DNA from: Chitinophaga pinensis
Lineage (GTDB): Bacteria > Bacteroidota > Bacteroidia > B-17B0 > Aurantibacillaceae
Direction: 5' to 3'
NCBI GenBank assembly: GCA_945860225.1
Contig: CAMAPT010000019.1
Span: 1-64,000 of the forward strand
DNA length: 64,000 bases
Shown: positions 8,401-17,188 of the stretch, one piece after another
Layout of the letters: every line of letters starts with the position of its first letter
Position numbering within the stretch: the stretch's first letter is position 1
Program-made: the position numbers and the translations under genes
Notes under the pieces: model-generated
Database searches by the model: none
Seen by the model: only the letters and a program-made list of their open reading frames with translations
What the model was told of the DNA's origin: nothing

Positions 8401-9562
8401 AAATGCGCTCGGTTTTTAAAATATTATTATTAAGTGCGTTTTCCGCCAATTTTTGGTCGGTTATATTTTTAAAAAAACCTTGAGTGCCAACTACTTTGTT
8501 GTTCATAAACCTTGGAACAGCGTTGCCTTCTAGGTATATTTTTTTACCAGATTTGGTATTAAAGGTTGTTTGAATGTTTTTGAGCTGTTCTCCAGACATA
8601 ATAAGTCTGAATTCATTCATGCAGTTTTCATGACATGATTCGTCAATGATCGAAAAAATATTCAGATGCTTTATTTCTTCTTCTGTATAACCAAGTAATT
8701 CTTTCCAGGTATTGTTTGTAAAAGCTATTTCTCCTTTCAATCCAATACTTTGTATTAAATCCGGACTATCATTAATGAGGTGTCTCATCGCACTTTCGCT
8801 TTCAATTAGCTGATTCTCCGTTAATTTCAATTTAGTAACGTCTCGTTGTACGGATACCCAATGTGTGTACCAACCTTTTTTATTTTTGATCGGCTTAATG
8901 TCTAACTCCACCCAAAATTCTTCTCCATTTTTTTTATAATTCAACACCTCGCATTTTATGGGCTGCCAATTTTTTAAGGCTTGTTTAATTTCTAGTAAAG
9001 TATTAGGGTCACTCTTTGGGCCTTGTAAAATTCTTGGAGATTCTCCAATGACATCCTCTAAGCTATAACCGGTTGTTTCAGTAAAGCTTTCGTTAACAAA
9101 TAAAATTCGAGGACCAGGTAAATCTATAGGTTCTGCTTCTGTAATCACAACGGCGTGATTAACGTTGGTAACTGCCGACTCAATTAATTTTTGAATTTGC
9201 TCGTCATATTTTTTTTGACTGATATCGGTTATCGAAATAACAAGGGTATGTGGTTTCTCTATTTCATCGTATAAAAAATAGCCATCAATATGAACCCATT
9301 GAGGTATGTTATTTTTAGATCGCTTTAGCTTAAAATCTCTAACAATTGATTCCTTATCCTTTTTTGATTTTTTTAATAGGGCTAAGAATAAAGACTTATT
9401 ATTTAATTGGTCAAGCAACTTTTTGAAAAGCTGAAGTGAAAATTCGTAATTGAGGTTAACGTCTAAAATTTCTTTGTATTTGGCGTTGTAGTGTACTTTT
9501 TTGTTTTTTAATTCAATAGCCAAAAAACCAAGGCTCGAATGTTTACTGAGAATATCTAACAT
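5489..9562 (-). CDS. multi-PAS sensor histidine kinase (HisKA_2 type)
   Basis: 1357 residues. I count about nine PAS/PAC units, each ending in a DIT-like linker: near residues 1-118, 120-245, 250-372, 375-503, 505-627, 632-757, 760-885, 888-1010 and 1015-1137. They are followed by a HisKA_2 dimerisation domain with the phospho-acceptor in EIHHRVKNNL (about 1150) and a HATPase domain with DSGKGL and GFGFKLIQTL (about 1245-1350). No signal peptide or membrane segment is evident, so it is probably cytoplasmic. No receiver domain is attached and no response regulator is adjacent, so its partner is unknown. This kinase class often works with stress-response or PP2C-type regulators. It is an unusually long PAS chain. 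Confidence 0.9.
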   Translation of the reverse strand: MLDILSKHSSLGFLAIELKNKKVHYNAKYKEILDVNLNYEFSLQLFKKLLDQLNNKSLFLALLKKSKKDKESIVRDFKLKRSKNNIPQWVHIDGYFLYDEIEKPHTLVISITDISQKKYDEQIQKLIESAVTNVNHAVVITEAEPIDLPGPRILFVNESFTETTGYSLEDVIGESPRILQGPKSDPNTLLEIKQALKNWQPIKCEVLNYKKNGEEFWVELDIKPIKNKKGWYTHWVSVQRDVTKLKLTENQLIESESAMRHLINDSPDLIQSIGLKGEIAFTNNTWKELLGYTEEEIKHLNIFSIIDESCHENCMNEFRLIMSGEQLKNIQTTFNTKSGKKIYLEGNAVPRFMNNKVVGTQGFFKNITDQKLAENALNNNILKTERILNSLNECVWGVSLPEYSIEFMSQSVINLYEYPMEAWKKNIKIWIDCVHPDDKNSVLHMSDQLFEKGETYQEYRIITASKKIKWIYSTTKVIKNSEGTPVLMTGISGDITQRKLAEEQVKESQHNYKKLLDNSLELIVSLNTKGEILFSNKTFLNVLDFPNDDAQIKNLFDFIYTKCREKFLFEFEMALNNKVVENITFSIKTLSNIEIYLKGNLIPIIKNNKVVSVQGFFLDITKKIELEKEKEKFESELKIVQENEKIGYFLFDFGKDISVTNNEVINEIYGVDASYHKNLENFIKFIHPEDRDMVEGKFQKSVEQCSQIEEDLEFRIIRHNDQSVRWVKYLIFFEFDTAGKPLSFSGTVKDITTQKKSESELQKLNNQIDYLFKTVDEIFFTIDAVNDKIMYISQCTLNMFGYSNEEYYHDFSILFRIVHPDDLVLFMNDRETLLKGQPVSREYRIIHKQSGLIKWIESTSTPYLNKDDQLLQINVITKDITVRKQNELNLKSTLTELKHYQDAVNRSAIVSITDRKGIITFVNEKFCEISKYNSDELLGQPHSIVNSNYHSKSFFNDLWETISGGNIWKGEIRNKSKNGEFYWVDSTIIPFIENGKPYQYLSIRYDMTEKVKIKEDIGKQKEFYETVLNDMPADIAVFDKNFRYIYINPTAVKDDEIRKFMIGKTDFDYAELKKKNLSIAKNRLELLHEASKTKTGISFEETIELNNNEKKYMLRKTYPYFDKNNDMQYIIGFGLDITKEKKHELSLAQSLVEKETLLGEIHHRVKNNLALIDGVVELKKALEKDQYLIDTLSDIQSRIKTVALVHQKLYQNDLFSKIDIKDYINELAVYHQKMFNKVNSDNVTFELSENQIFLDISKSVSFGLLLNELISNSLKYAVINHHVTISILLSQQENAILFIYKDSGKGLTADMNENPKQGFGFKLIQTLIKQLKATHKIATVGHFEIEIHIPFPNVVTN

Positions 9563-9812
9563 TTAAAAAAGAAGGATAATGTAAATTCAAAATACTAATC
9601 AAAAATAGATTAAATACTCGATTAAAAAAATCTTATTTCATTCATTAATCTCTGCCTGTTAGTATAAAGATTGCCATAAAGACATGATATGAAGAATATA
9701 TTAATAAATTTGATTTTTAAAGTTACCACTTATCATTTATATAATATTGTAAATGCTTGTTGTATTTTTAAAGTGTTCATTTTCAATAATTTAATTATTC
9801 GATTAATTAATC

Positions 9813-10997
9813 ATGAAAAAAATTGGTTTATTTTTATTTATATGCTTATCGTCTTTGATGTTTTCTCAAAAAGATGAATTTTCGTTTCGTATATTATGCT
9901 ATCAGCACGGAGATACCATTCCTAACGGCATGTTAGAAAAACTGCAAGACATATATATACTTAATAATCAAAGACCTACTGACACTTGTAATGTTTTATT
10001 TTGGAAATTATCGGTTTTTTATAAAAATGCTGAAACGGTTTCTTTTAATTCATCAAAGACAGATGCGTCATTGCTTACTTCCGTCATAAAGTCGGCAATT
10101 AGAGGTATCCCTGATAATTTACCAACCAAAATTTTATTTGAAAATATAAAAATAGAACATACCGATACAAATGGAGATTATGCCACTACATTGATAGATA
10201 ATGTTGTGTTTTATAGAGCTGAAACGTCTGGTAAAAATTGCACAGAACAAAAAACAGCCATTAACCATGTGGTTACTTACAAGGCAAAGCTATTAATGGG
10301 AGAAATGGACAAGGTGCCTTTAATTAACCAAAGTGTACTATTAATGGATAGTGAAAGTCATGTGGTTCAAAATACTATCACCAACGAATACGGAGATTTT
10401 CATTTTGAAAATTTGAATGCCCAAAATTATTACAACATCGAAGTTCCTGCAGATGATAGTAAGATAAAGGATGGACAATTGTTTATAGCCAATACAAAAG
10501 GACAAATTATAAATAGTTTTAAAAAAGCTGGTAAAACATTTGTATATGAATTATTACCGATTGAATTAACCAAGCTCACGGATTTGAAAGAGGATGAAGT
10601 AGAATTGACCTTAAAAGAATTAAAATTCCCCCAAAACAAAGAATTGAAAGTGGTTAAAGATGTTTATTTTAAGGTTAATTCGGCAGAGTTAAATCCCGAC
10701 GATAAAGACGTTTTAAACGATGTGTTGGCAAATATGAAACAAGATGCCTCGCTTTTTTTAACTATTATAAGTCACACAGATGCTCAGGGTAATGATGAGG
10801 CTAATTTATTATTGTCAGAAAAAAGAGCTAAAAATGTATTATTATATTTTGTTAATTGGGGTATAGATCGAGATAGATTAGACGCGAAAGGATTAGGCGA
10901 ATCTCAAATTTTAAATCATTGTAAAAATGGAATTATGTGTTCGGAACAAGAACATCAAGTTAACAGAAGAACCGAATTTATATTTACTCATCGTTAG
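9813..10997 (+). CDS. OmpA family outer-membrane/peptidoglycan-anchoring protein
   Basis: 394 residues. The signal peptide (1-18, MKKIGLFLFICLSSLMFSQ) decides the ATG at 9813. The middle contains a carboxypeptidase regulatory-like beta-sandwich (about 155-235). The C-terminus (about 285-392) is an OmpA domain with VYFKVNSAELNPDD, ISHTDAQG and the conserved LSEKRAKNV segment that binds diaminopimelate in peptidoglycan. It probably tethers the envelope. It stands alone, with no operon partner. Confidence 0.88.
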   Translation: MKKIGLFLFICLSSLMFSQKDEFSFRILCYQHGDTIPNGMLEKLQDIYILNNQRPTDTCNVLFWKLSVFYKNAETVSFNSSKTDASLLTSVIKSAIRGIPDNLPTKILFENIKIEHTDTNGDYATTLIDNVVFYRAETSGKNCTEQKTAINHVVTYKAKLLMGEMDKVPLINQSVLLMDSESHVVQNTITNEYGDFHFENLNAQNYYNIEVPADDSKIKDGQLFIANTKGQIINSFKKAGKTFVYELLPIELTKLTDLKEDEVELTLKELKFPQNKELKVVKDVYFKVNSAELNPDDKDVLNDVLANMKQDASLFLTIISHTDAQGNDEANLLLSEKRAKNVLLYFVNWGIDRDRLDAKGLGESQILNHCKNGIMCSEQEHQVNRRTEFIFTHR

Positions 10998-11311
10998 CTT
11001 CTGAACATCATAAATTTGCCTTTTTTCAATGGAATGTTTGATGGCAGATGTTTCAGCGTTTTGCTTAAAAAAAACGTTGCTTCCCCCATAATTTACTGAT
11101 AGTTAAGTAAATGCCTATTGGTGCGAAATGCTAAATAATACTATTTCTGTTTTCGGTTAAAATAAAATATTAAAAAAACAAGTCCGATATGAAAATTTTC
11201 CTAAATTAAATATTGGTTTTTTTCTTGCGAGATTAAATAATCAACATATATTTACAAACGGAAAATTGTTAATAAAAGTAAACACGATATACTTAATAAC
11301 TTATTTAATTT
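10998..11311 (+). other. 314-base gap before dnaA
   Basis: AT-rich. I find no cluster of TTATCCACA-like DnaA boxes, so the sequence does not support an origin here. TATATTTAC near 11247 is one base off a -7 box and could belong to the dnaA promoter, with TTG at about 11224 upstream. Nothing else recognisable. Confidence 0.5.
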
Positions 11312-12742
11312 ATGAAGGAAAAGACAGCTGAAATTGTTTGGAAGAATTGCTTGAGAGTTATACAAGATAATGTAAGTCCACAAAACTTTGCAACTTGGTT
11401 TGAACCTATCAAAGCAATTAAATTACAAGACAATATTTTGAATATTCAGGTGCCTTCCCAATTTTTTTACGAATGGCTAGAGGAACATTACATTACCATA
11501 ATTAAAAAGGTGATTCGTAAGGAACTAGGTACGGAGGGTAGAATTGAATATAGTATTGTAATGGATAATGGAACTGGTAAAACCGAAAAAGCGGTTATGC
11601 TGAAAGTTCCAAATATCAACACGAATTTAAAAAATCATCCTGTATCAATGCCGATAGAGGCTGGTTCGATTAGGAATCCGTTTATTATACCAGGATTGAA
11701 AAAAGTGTCGGTAGAGTCTCAATTGAATCCGAACTATTGTTTTGATAACTTTGTGGAAGGAGATTGCAACCGTTTGGCTCGTTCGGCTGGATATGCCGTT
11801 TCGCAAAAACCGGGAGGAACCGCTTTTAATCCATTATTATTGTACGGAGGAGTTGGCTTAGGTAAAACTCACTTAGCACAGGCTATTGGTATTGACATCA
11901 AGAAAAACTATCCTAACAAAACAGTTCTTTACGTACAATCAGAAAAATTCATTGCACAGTTTATTGATTCTATCAAGAACAATAATCAAAACGATTTCGT
12001 TCATTTCTATCAAATGATTGATACCTTGATTATTGACGATATTCAATACTTAGCAGGTAAAGAAAAAACTCAGGACGTATTTTTCCATATTTTCAATCAC
12101 TTACATCAGTTAGGAAAACAAATTATTTTGACGGCTGATAGAGCACCAGTTGAAATGCAAGGTATAGAACAACGTTTGCTATCTCGTTTCAAATGGGGAT
12201 TAAGTGCAGATTTACAAACTCCTGGTTTAGAGACTAGAATTGCTATTTTAGAGAAAAAAGTGTACAACGAGGGTATTCAGTTACCAAAAGAGGTTTGTGA
12301 ATATTTAGCGTATAGCATTACATCTAATGTGCGTGAACTCGAAGGCGCTCTTATTTCTTTATTAGCTCAGTCTTCTTTAAACAAGAAAACGATTACTTTG
12401 GATTTAGCGAAACAGATGATTGACAAATTTGTTAAATCTACAGCTAGAGAGGTTTCTATTGATTATATTCAAAAAGTTGTTTGCGATTATTTCGACTTAA
12501 ATATCGATTTGATGAAGTCAAAAACACGTAAACGAGAAGTGGTACAAGCTAGACAAATAGCGATGTATTTTGCTAAATCAATGACAAAGTCTTCTTTAGC
12601 AACTATCGGTATGCATTGTGGAGGTAAGGATCACGCAACAGTATTACATGCATGTCGTACGGTTAACAATTTAATGGATACTGACAAACGATTTAAAGCA
12701 TATATCGAAGAATTAGATAAAAAAATTAGTATCAATAACTAA
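11312..12742 (+). CDS. dnaA: chromosomal replication initiator DnaA
   Basis: 476 residues. Domain I (about 1-80) recruits helicase and partners. A short linker follows. The AAA+ domain III (about 145-365) carries Walker A GGVGLGKTHLAQ and Walker B LIIDDIQYLAGK. Domain IV (about 380-470) carries the DnaA signature GGKDHATVLHACRTV that reads DnaA boxes. The gene is monocistronic, with a terminator just after it. In Bacteroidota dnaA need not lie next to oriC. Confidence 0.97.
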   Translation: MKEKTAEIVWKNCLRVIQDNVSPQNFATWFEPIKAIKLQDNILNIQVPSQFFYEWLEEHYITIIKKVIRKELGTEGRIEYSIVMDNGTGKTEKAVMLKVPNINTNLKNHPVSMPIEAGSIRNPFIIPGLKKVSVESQLNPNYCFDNFVEGDCNRLARSAGYAVSQKPGGTAFNPLLLYGGVGLGKTHLAQAIGIDIKKNYPNKTVLYVQSEKFIAQFIDSIKNNNQNDFVHFYQMIDTLIIDDIQYLAGKEKTQDVFFHIFNHLHQLGKQIILTADRAPVEMQGIEQRLLSRFKWGLSADLQTPGLETRIAILEKKVYNEGIQLPKEVCEYLAYSITSNVRELEGALISLLAQSSLNKKTITLDLAKQMIDKFVKSTAREVSIDYIQKVVCDYFDLNIDLMKSKTRKREVVQARQIAMYFAKSMTKSSLATIGMHCGGKDHATVLHACRTVNNLMDTDKRFKAYIEELDKKISINN

Positions 12743-12769
12743 TAGGTATAGATAAAAAACACATTCTAC

Positions 12770-12799
12770 AAGGCTGTCTATTTTAGGCAGCCTTATTTG
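12770..12799 (+). terminator. terminator after dnaA
   Basis: Arms AAGGCTGTC (12770-12778) and GGCAGCCTT (12786-12794), nine pairs with one G-T, loop TATTTTA, followed by ATTTG. Confidence 0.65.
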
Positions 12800-12836
12800 T
12801 TCAAAAAAGCTTTAAGAATTTTATACTTTATTACTC

Positions 12837-13232
12837 ATGACAACTAGCCTGAATTCATTAGAAAGAATATCATTTACTAATTTTTCAATTCAGATATTAG
12901 AACCTGGTTATTACGAGATTTTTGTAAATGAAAATGTTGAATTTTCAGTAGATGATTTCCAACAATTATTAGAAAGTCAAAAAAAGTTAGGAGGAAAACA
13001 ACTTCCGGTTTTAATAATTTGTTCTAATCATGTTTCTACCGATATAGAACTCTTAAAGTCACTTTCAAAAAATACCAATAATCCTTTTACAAAGGCCGAT
13101 GCATTTGTTATTACTTCCATGGCGCAAAGAATCTTAGGGAATTTTTATGTAAAAATTAATAAACCCGAAAGACCTACAAAATTATTTAGCGATAAATCAG
13201 AAGCTTTGGGTTGGCTCAAGCAATTTTTATAG
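12837..13232 (+). CDS. STAS/SpoIIAA-like protein
   Basis: 131 residues, no signal peptide. Alternating strands and helices (YYEIFVNENVEFSVDDFQQLLESQKKLG, then QLPVLIICSNHVSTD, then ADAFVITSMAQRILGNFYV) resemble the STAS-like small proteins of Bacteroidota that occur with partner-switching and stress genes. I do not see the canonical phosphorylatable Ser motif of SpoIIAA, so the function stays open. It follows the dnaA terminator and is followed 14 bases on by the barrel protein gene. Confidence 0.55.
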   Translation: MTTSLNSLERISFTNFSIQILEPGYYEIFVNENVEFSVDDFQQLLESQKKLGGKQLPVLIICSNHVSTDIELLKSLSKNTNNPFTKADAFVITSMAQRILGNFYVKINKPERPTKLFSDKSEALGWLKQFL

Positions 13233-13246
13233 TCATTTCCATAATC

Positions 13247-13912
13247 ATGAATCTTTTTTTTAAAATTTGCTCCTTTTTTAAAGCATTAGTTATGCTTTAT
13301 TTAATTTCTCCTTTATTTTTTTATGGTCAGGAACAGAAACATACATTTCATTTATTAATTACAGGAGGTGTTGTTCCGGCGCAAGTGCATGGCGATGCTT
13401 ATAGTGGGTTTCATAAGCTAGGCTTTATGACAGGATTAGGAGTCGAAACTTCATTTACAGAATCAGAAAGGATAAATTTATCATTGGTGTTTCTGCAAAA
13501 AGGAGCGCAAAAAAATCCAAATCTCACAAAGGGAGATATTAGCGCCTATTATTTAAATTTAAATTATATGGAAGCTCCTTTATTATTTAGTTATGTACAT
13601 AAAAAATATATCCTTGAATTAGGAGTTGCAGCGGCTTATTTAATTAATTATTATGAAGCGGATCAACAGATGATTTACACAGGTGTTTATCCGTTTGAAA
13701 AATTTGATTATTCGGTAAAGGCAGGTCTGGGTAGGCAATTGAATGAAAAATGGATAATTCATTTCCGAAGTAGTAATTCATTTATAACAACTAGACCCAA
13801 TCGGATAAAACAGGCACTGTATTACAACAATATCATTGCTCGAACGTTTAACAAGGGATACTATAATAACATTTTGGAGCTAACCTTGAGTTATAAAATA
13901 AAGGGTCGTTAA
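13247..13912 (+). CDS. PorT-like outer-membrane beta-barrel protein
   Basis: 221 residues from ATG at 13247. An in-frame ATG at 13211 lies inside the upstream gene and would spoil the signal peptide, so I prefer 13247. Residues 1-29 form a signal peptide (ending LFFYGQ). The rest is alternating amphipathic strands with aromatic ends, typical of small barrels of the PorT/outer-membrane beta-barrel family. Specific role unknown. ubiX starts 4 bases after its stop, suggesting one transcript. Confidence 0.72.
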   Translation: MNLFFKICSFFKALVMLYLISPLFFYGQEQKHTFHLLITGGVVPAQVHGDAYSGFHKLGFMTGLGVETSFTESERINLSLVFLQKGAQKNPNLTKGDISAYYLNLNYMEAPLLFSYVHKKYILELGVAAAYLINYYEADQQMIYTGVYPFEKFDYSVKAGLGRQLNEKWIIHFRSSNSFITTRPNRIKQALYYNNIIARTFNKGYYNNILELTLSYKIKGR

Positions 13913-13916
13913 TACA

Positions 13917-14486
13917 TTGAAAACAAAATCAAAAATAATCGTTTCTATCACCGGTGCCAGTGGTAGTATTTATGCCAAAGTGTTATTAGATAAATTAACT
14001 CAATTAATGCCACAAATAGAACAAGTCGGAGTGGTGATGAGTGATAATGCTAAAGATGTTTGGAAGCATGAGTTGGGTAATGAGGATTATCAACATTACT
14101 CCGAATTTACTTTTTATGATAAAAATAATTTCTACGCTCCATTTGCTTCCGGTTCAGCCAAATATACAACCATGATTGTGTGCCCTTGCAGTATGGGAAC
14201 TATGGCCAGAATAGCATCCGGTATTAGTAACGACCTTACGACTCGTGCAGCTGATGTCATCTTGAAAGAACGAAGAAAACTCATTTTGATGATTAGAGAC
14301 ACTCCATATAGTTTAGTACATATAAATAATATGCAAATACTTACTCAGGCAGGTGGTATAATTTGTCCGGCAACTCCTTCTTTTTATAGTAAACCTCAAA
14401 CATTTGAAGAGTTGGCCGCCACCGTGGTTGACCGAGTGTTAGATTTGTCAGGTTTAGAAATCAACAGTTATCGTTGGTCAGAATAA
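13917..14486 (+). CDS. ubiX: flavin prenyltransferase UbiX
   Basis: 189 residues from a TTG start (MKTKSKIIVSITGASGS). UbiX joins a dimethylallyl group to FMN, making the prenyl-FMN cofactor of UbiD-type decarboxylases. The FMN-binding GASGS motif (about 12-16), PCSMGTMA and the C-terminal TQAGGIICPATPSFY segment are all present. No ubiD partner is in the window. Confidence 0.93.
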   Translation: MKTKSKIIVSITGASGSIYAKVLLDKLTQLMPQIEQVGVVMSDNAKDVWKHELGNEDYQHYSEFTFYDKNNFYAPFASGSAKYTTMIVCPCSMGTMARIASGISNDLTTRAADVILKERRKLILMIRDTPYSLVHINNMQILTQAGGIICPATPSFYSKPQTFEELAATVVDRVLDLSGLEINSYRWSE

Positions 14487-14566
14487 ATATTGACTCGAAT
14501 TATTTATTTACAGACGGCAATCATCTTATATTTTTTCAAATCATCATGAAATGAATGATTATTATT

Positions 14567-14574
14567 TATTTTTG
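14567..14574 (+). promoter_or_regulatory. -7 box before the antiporter
   Basis: TATTTTTG is an exact TAnnTTTG match, 14 bases before the ATG. No clear -33 TTG at the usual distance. Confidence 0.4.
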
Positions 14575-14588
14575 TAAAAACACTTTTT

Positions 14589-16742
14589 ATGGAGTTATTG
14601 ATTGCCAACTTAGATGCTTTTCGTGATTTTTTCAGTCATTATTTGCCTGTAAAAAATCCGGTATTGATTTTGGCTTTAACTTTATTAATCATTCTGTTTG
14701 CTCCATTAGTTTTGAAGCGTTTTCGGATTCCCGGTATTATAGGTTTGATTATTGCCGGTGTTATCATTGGCCCCAACACGTTGCATATTATCGAAAAATC
14801 AACCAGTTTCGAATTATTCAGCAAAACCGGTTTACTTTACATCATGTTTTTGGCAGGGTTAGAAATTGACATGCATGAATATAAACAAAACAGAGCGAAG
14901 AGTTTGGTGTTTGGTGCGTTTACTTTTTTTATACCCATCATTATTGGGTATTTGGTTTGTGTGTATATTTTTGGATTTACTTTATGGCCGGCCCTTTTAT
15001 TAGCTAGTATGTTTTCTACTCATACCCTGCTAAGTTACCCAATTGTCAGTAACATGGGCATCGTAAAAAACAGAGCTGTGCAAATTTCATTTGGAGGGAC
15101 TATTATTACAGATAGCGCAGTTTTAATTCTTTTAGGTGTTATTACGAACGTAGTAGGAGGAGAAATCAATTCGATGTTTTGGGTTCGATTGGTTTTTTCG
15201 TTAGCCATTCTGGCATTTTCCGTATTATACCTATTGCCAAAAGTGAGTCGTTGGTTTTTTAGAAATGTAGAAGGTCAGGGAAGTTCGCAGTATATATATG
15301 TATTGGCCGTCGTATTTATCTCAGGCTTTTTTTCTGAGTTAGCAGGGGTTGAGCCAATCATTGGGGCCTTTTTAGCCGGATTGGCATTAAATCGGGTTAT
15401 TCCGCATAATTCTATTTTAATGAACCGGGTTATATTTATCGGTAATACGATATTTATTCCTTTTTTTCTAATTAGCGCCGGAATGCTAGTTGACTTTAGT
15501 TTGTTTTTTAAAGGTGCGGACGCCTTAATTTTTGCAGGAGTCTTAAGCTTAGTAGCTTTAGTCACTAAATGGTTGGCAGCGCAAGCTACAGGGGCTATTT
15601 ATCACTATACTAAGCATGAAAAAAGAGTAATCTTTGGCTTAAGTTCTTCGCATGCGGCTGCTACTTTGGCCGTTATAAAGGTGGGGTATGATATCGGTTT
15701 ATTTGAACAAAACGTGATTAATGGAACCATTATATTGATTTTAATTACGTGCATGGTAAGTTCTTTTGTTACCGAACGCGCGGCGCGAGGTATCGCAATT
15801 ACAGAAAAAGAAACCTCCAAGAAAATTATCGATCGTTCTGAAAGGATTTTAGTTCCTGTTAGTAATCCTGAAAATATTGCTCGTTTGATAGATTTAGCAC
15901 TTATAATTAAGGATGAGAAATCCAATGAACCAATTTATCCATTATCAATAGTCGAAGAAAATGAAGATGCCGATGAAAAAATAAATGTGGTTAAAAAGGT
16001 AATTGATGGAGTTGTTGAGCAAATTTCGTCAGGAGATCAAAAAGTACAAGTACTTAAAAAAGTTGATTTAAGTATAGTGGATGGTATTGCAAGAACAGCC
16101 AAAGCGTATAGTATATCAGATATTTTGATTAGTTGGAGAGCGCAACAGGGTTCAGGAAACTTAATTTTTGGAAGTATAGCAGACAATTTGTTAGTCAAAA
16201 CCAAACAATCCATTATTATTTCAAAAGTTATTCAACCATTAAACACGTATCAACGTATTCTTGTGTTATTAACACCAAATGCCGAATTGGAAAGTGGCTT
16301 TAATTTAGTTGTTCGAAAAATTAGCATTATATTGAAACAGATGGGTAGCCAAGCTGTTATATATGGCCAGGAAAAAACGATTGAGGCATTTGCGAAATTA
16401 AATCAGGATAAAAAACGAGAGTACTATGACTACCATACTTTAACGGGTTTTGACGGCAGTGATATTATTGATAAGGCTCAAGAAGATGATTTATTTATTT
16501 TTTTAAGTAGCAGAAAGCAAACTGTTTCTTTTGATTTTCATATAGACAATATGCCCAAAAATCTCAATAAGAATAATGAGTTTACTAGTTTTATAGTCTT
16601 TTATCCTGAATCTCTCAAAACTCTAAGTGGAACTTCCCAAATCACAGAAATGACAATTCCTGCTATTCAAGAAAATTTAGAAAAAGTTATTCATTTAAAA
16701 GATAAAATCAAAGATATTTTTAAGGGAAGCTCTAATTCGTAA
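14589..16742 (+). CDS. CPA2-type cation:proton antiporter
   Basis: 717 residues. Residues about 15-400 form a Na+/H+ exchanger (CPA2/Kef-like) membrane domain with about 12 segments, including GIIGLIIAGVIIGPNTL and GAFLAGLALNR. The remainder (about 410-710) is a soluble region with two UspA-like halves (SERILVPVSNPENIARLIDLAL and YQRILVLLTPNAELESGFNLV), probably regulatory. It should exchange K+ or Na+ for protons across the inner membrane. The ion cannot be told from sequence. It ends at a strong terminator. Confidence 0.88.
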   Translation: MELLIANLDAFRDFFSHYLPVKNPVLILALTLLIILFAPLVLKRFRIPGIIGLIIAGVIIGPNTLHIIEKSTSFELFSKTGLLYIMFLAGLEIDMHEYKQNRAKSLVFGAFTFFIPIIIGYLVCVYIFGFTLWPALLLASMFSTHTLLSYPIVSNMGIVKNRAVQISFGGTIITDSAVLILLGVITNVVGGEINSMFWVRLVFSLAILAFSVLYLLPKVSRWFFRNVEGQGSSQYIYVLAVVFISGFFSELAGVEPIIGAFLAGLALNRVIPHNSILMNRVIFIGNTIFIPFFLISAGMLVDFSLFFKGADALIFAGVLSLVALVTKWLAAQATGAIYHYTKHEKRVIFGLSSSHAAATLAVIKVGYDIGLFEQNVINGTIILILITCMVSSFVTERAARGIAITEKETSKKIIDRSERILVPVSNPENIARLIDLALIIKDEKSNEPIYPLSIVEENEDADEKINVVKKVIDGVVEQISSGDQKVQVLKKVDLSIVDGIARTAKAYSISDILISWRAQQGSGNLIFGSIADNLLVKTKQSIIISKVIQPLNTYQRILVLLTPNAELESGFNLVVRKISIILKQMGSQAVIYGQEKTIEAFAKLNQDKKREYYDYHTLTGFDGSDIIDKAQEDDLFIFLSSRKQTVSFDFHIDNMPKNLNKNNEFTSFIVFYPESLKTLSGTSQITEMTIPAIQENLEKVIHLKDKIKDIFKGSSNS

Positions 16743-16776
16743 TAGGATACCTTACTTATTATAGCTGATTTTAAAC

Positions 16777-16806
16777 AAAAAAACCGCTAAAAAGCGGTTT
16801 TTTTTA
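16777..16806 (+). terminator. bidirectional terminator between the antiporter and tRNA-Ser
   Basis: Arms AAACCGCT (16781-16788) and AGCGGTTT (16793-16800), loop AAAA, T-run after and A-run before. It can serve both the antiporter (+) and the tRNA (-). Confidence 0.85.
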
Positions 16807-16808
16807 TG

Positions 16809-16895
<87 letters not shown>

Positions 16896-17164
16896 TAGTA
16901 TTGTTAAAATACGATGGCAAATATAATTATTTTTTTCGTTTAGAATAATTTATGTAAATATTTTTTAGTGTTTTTATGCAATGTATTTCTTTATTGTAAG
17001 CTGAACGTTATAAAAATATGATATTTGTCCCATATTTTAACTTATAAAATAAAGTTTGATTGATTTTAATATGGCAGTCAGTTGGGTTTTATGTGTGAAA
17101 ATTGATCAATGTCTGGTATAGTAATTTATATATCCACTAAATATTACAGATTCGGTATGTTTTT

Positions 17165-17172
17165 TATATTTG
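17165..17172 (+). promoter_or_regulatory. -7 box of the Rrf2 gene
   Basis: TATATTTG, exact TAnnTTTG, 17 bases before the ATG. The rest of the 16896-17188 gap is AT-rich with no gene visible. Confidence 0.5.
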
Positions 17173-17188
17173 TAAGTAATATAACAAG

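Noticed and set aside
9689-9877. 62-codon ORF overlapping the start of the OmpA gene
   Set aside because: AT-rich random frame; the OmpA frame has a clear signal peptide.
10998-11311. Possible oriC next to dnaA
   Set aside because: No TTATCCACA-like boxes or GC-rich/AT-rich module pattern found; dnaA is often away from oriC in this phylum. GC-skew over the whole genome would decide.
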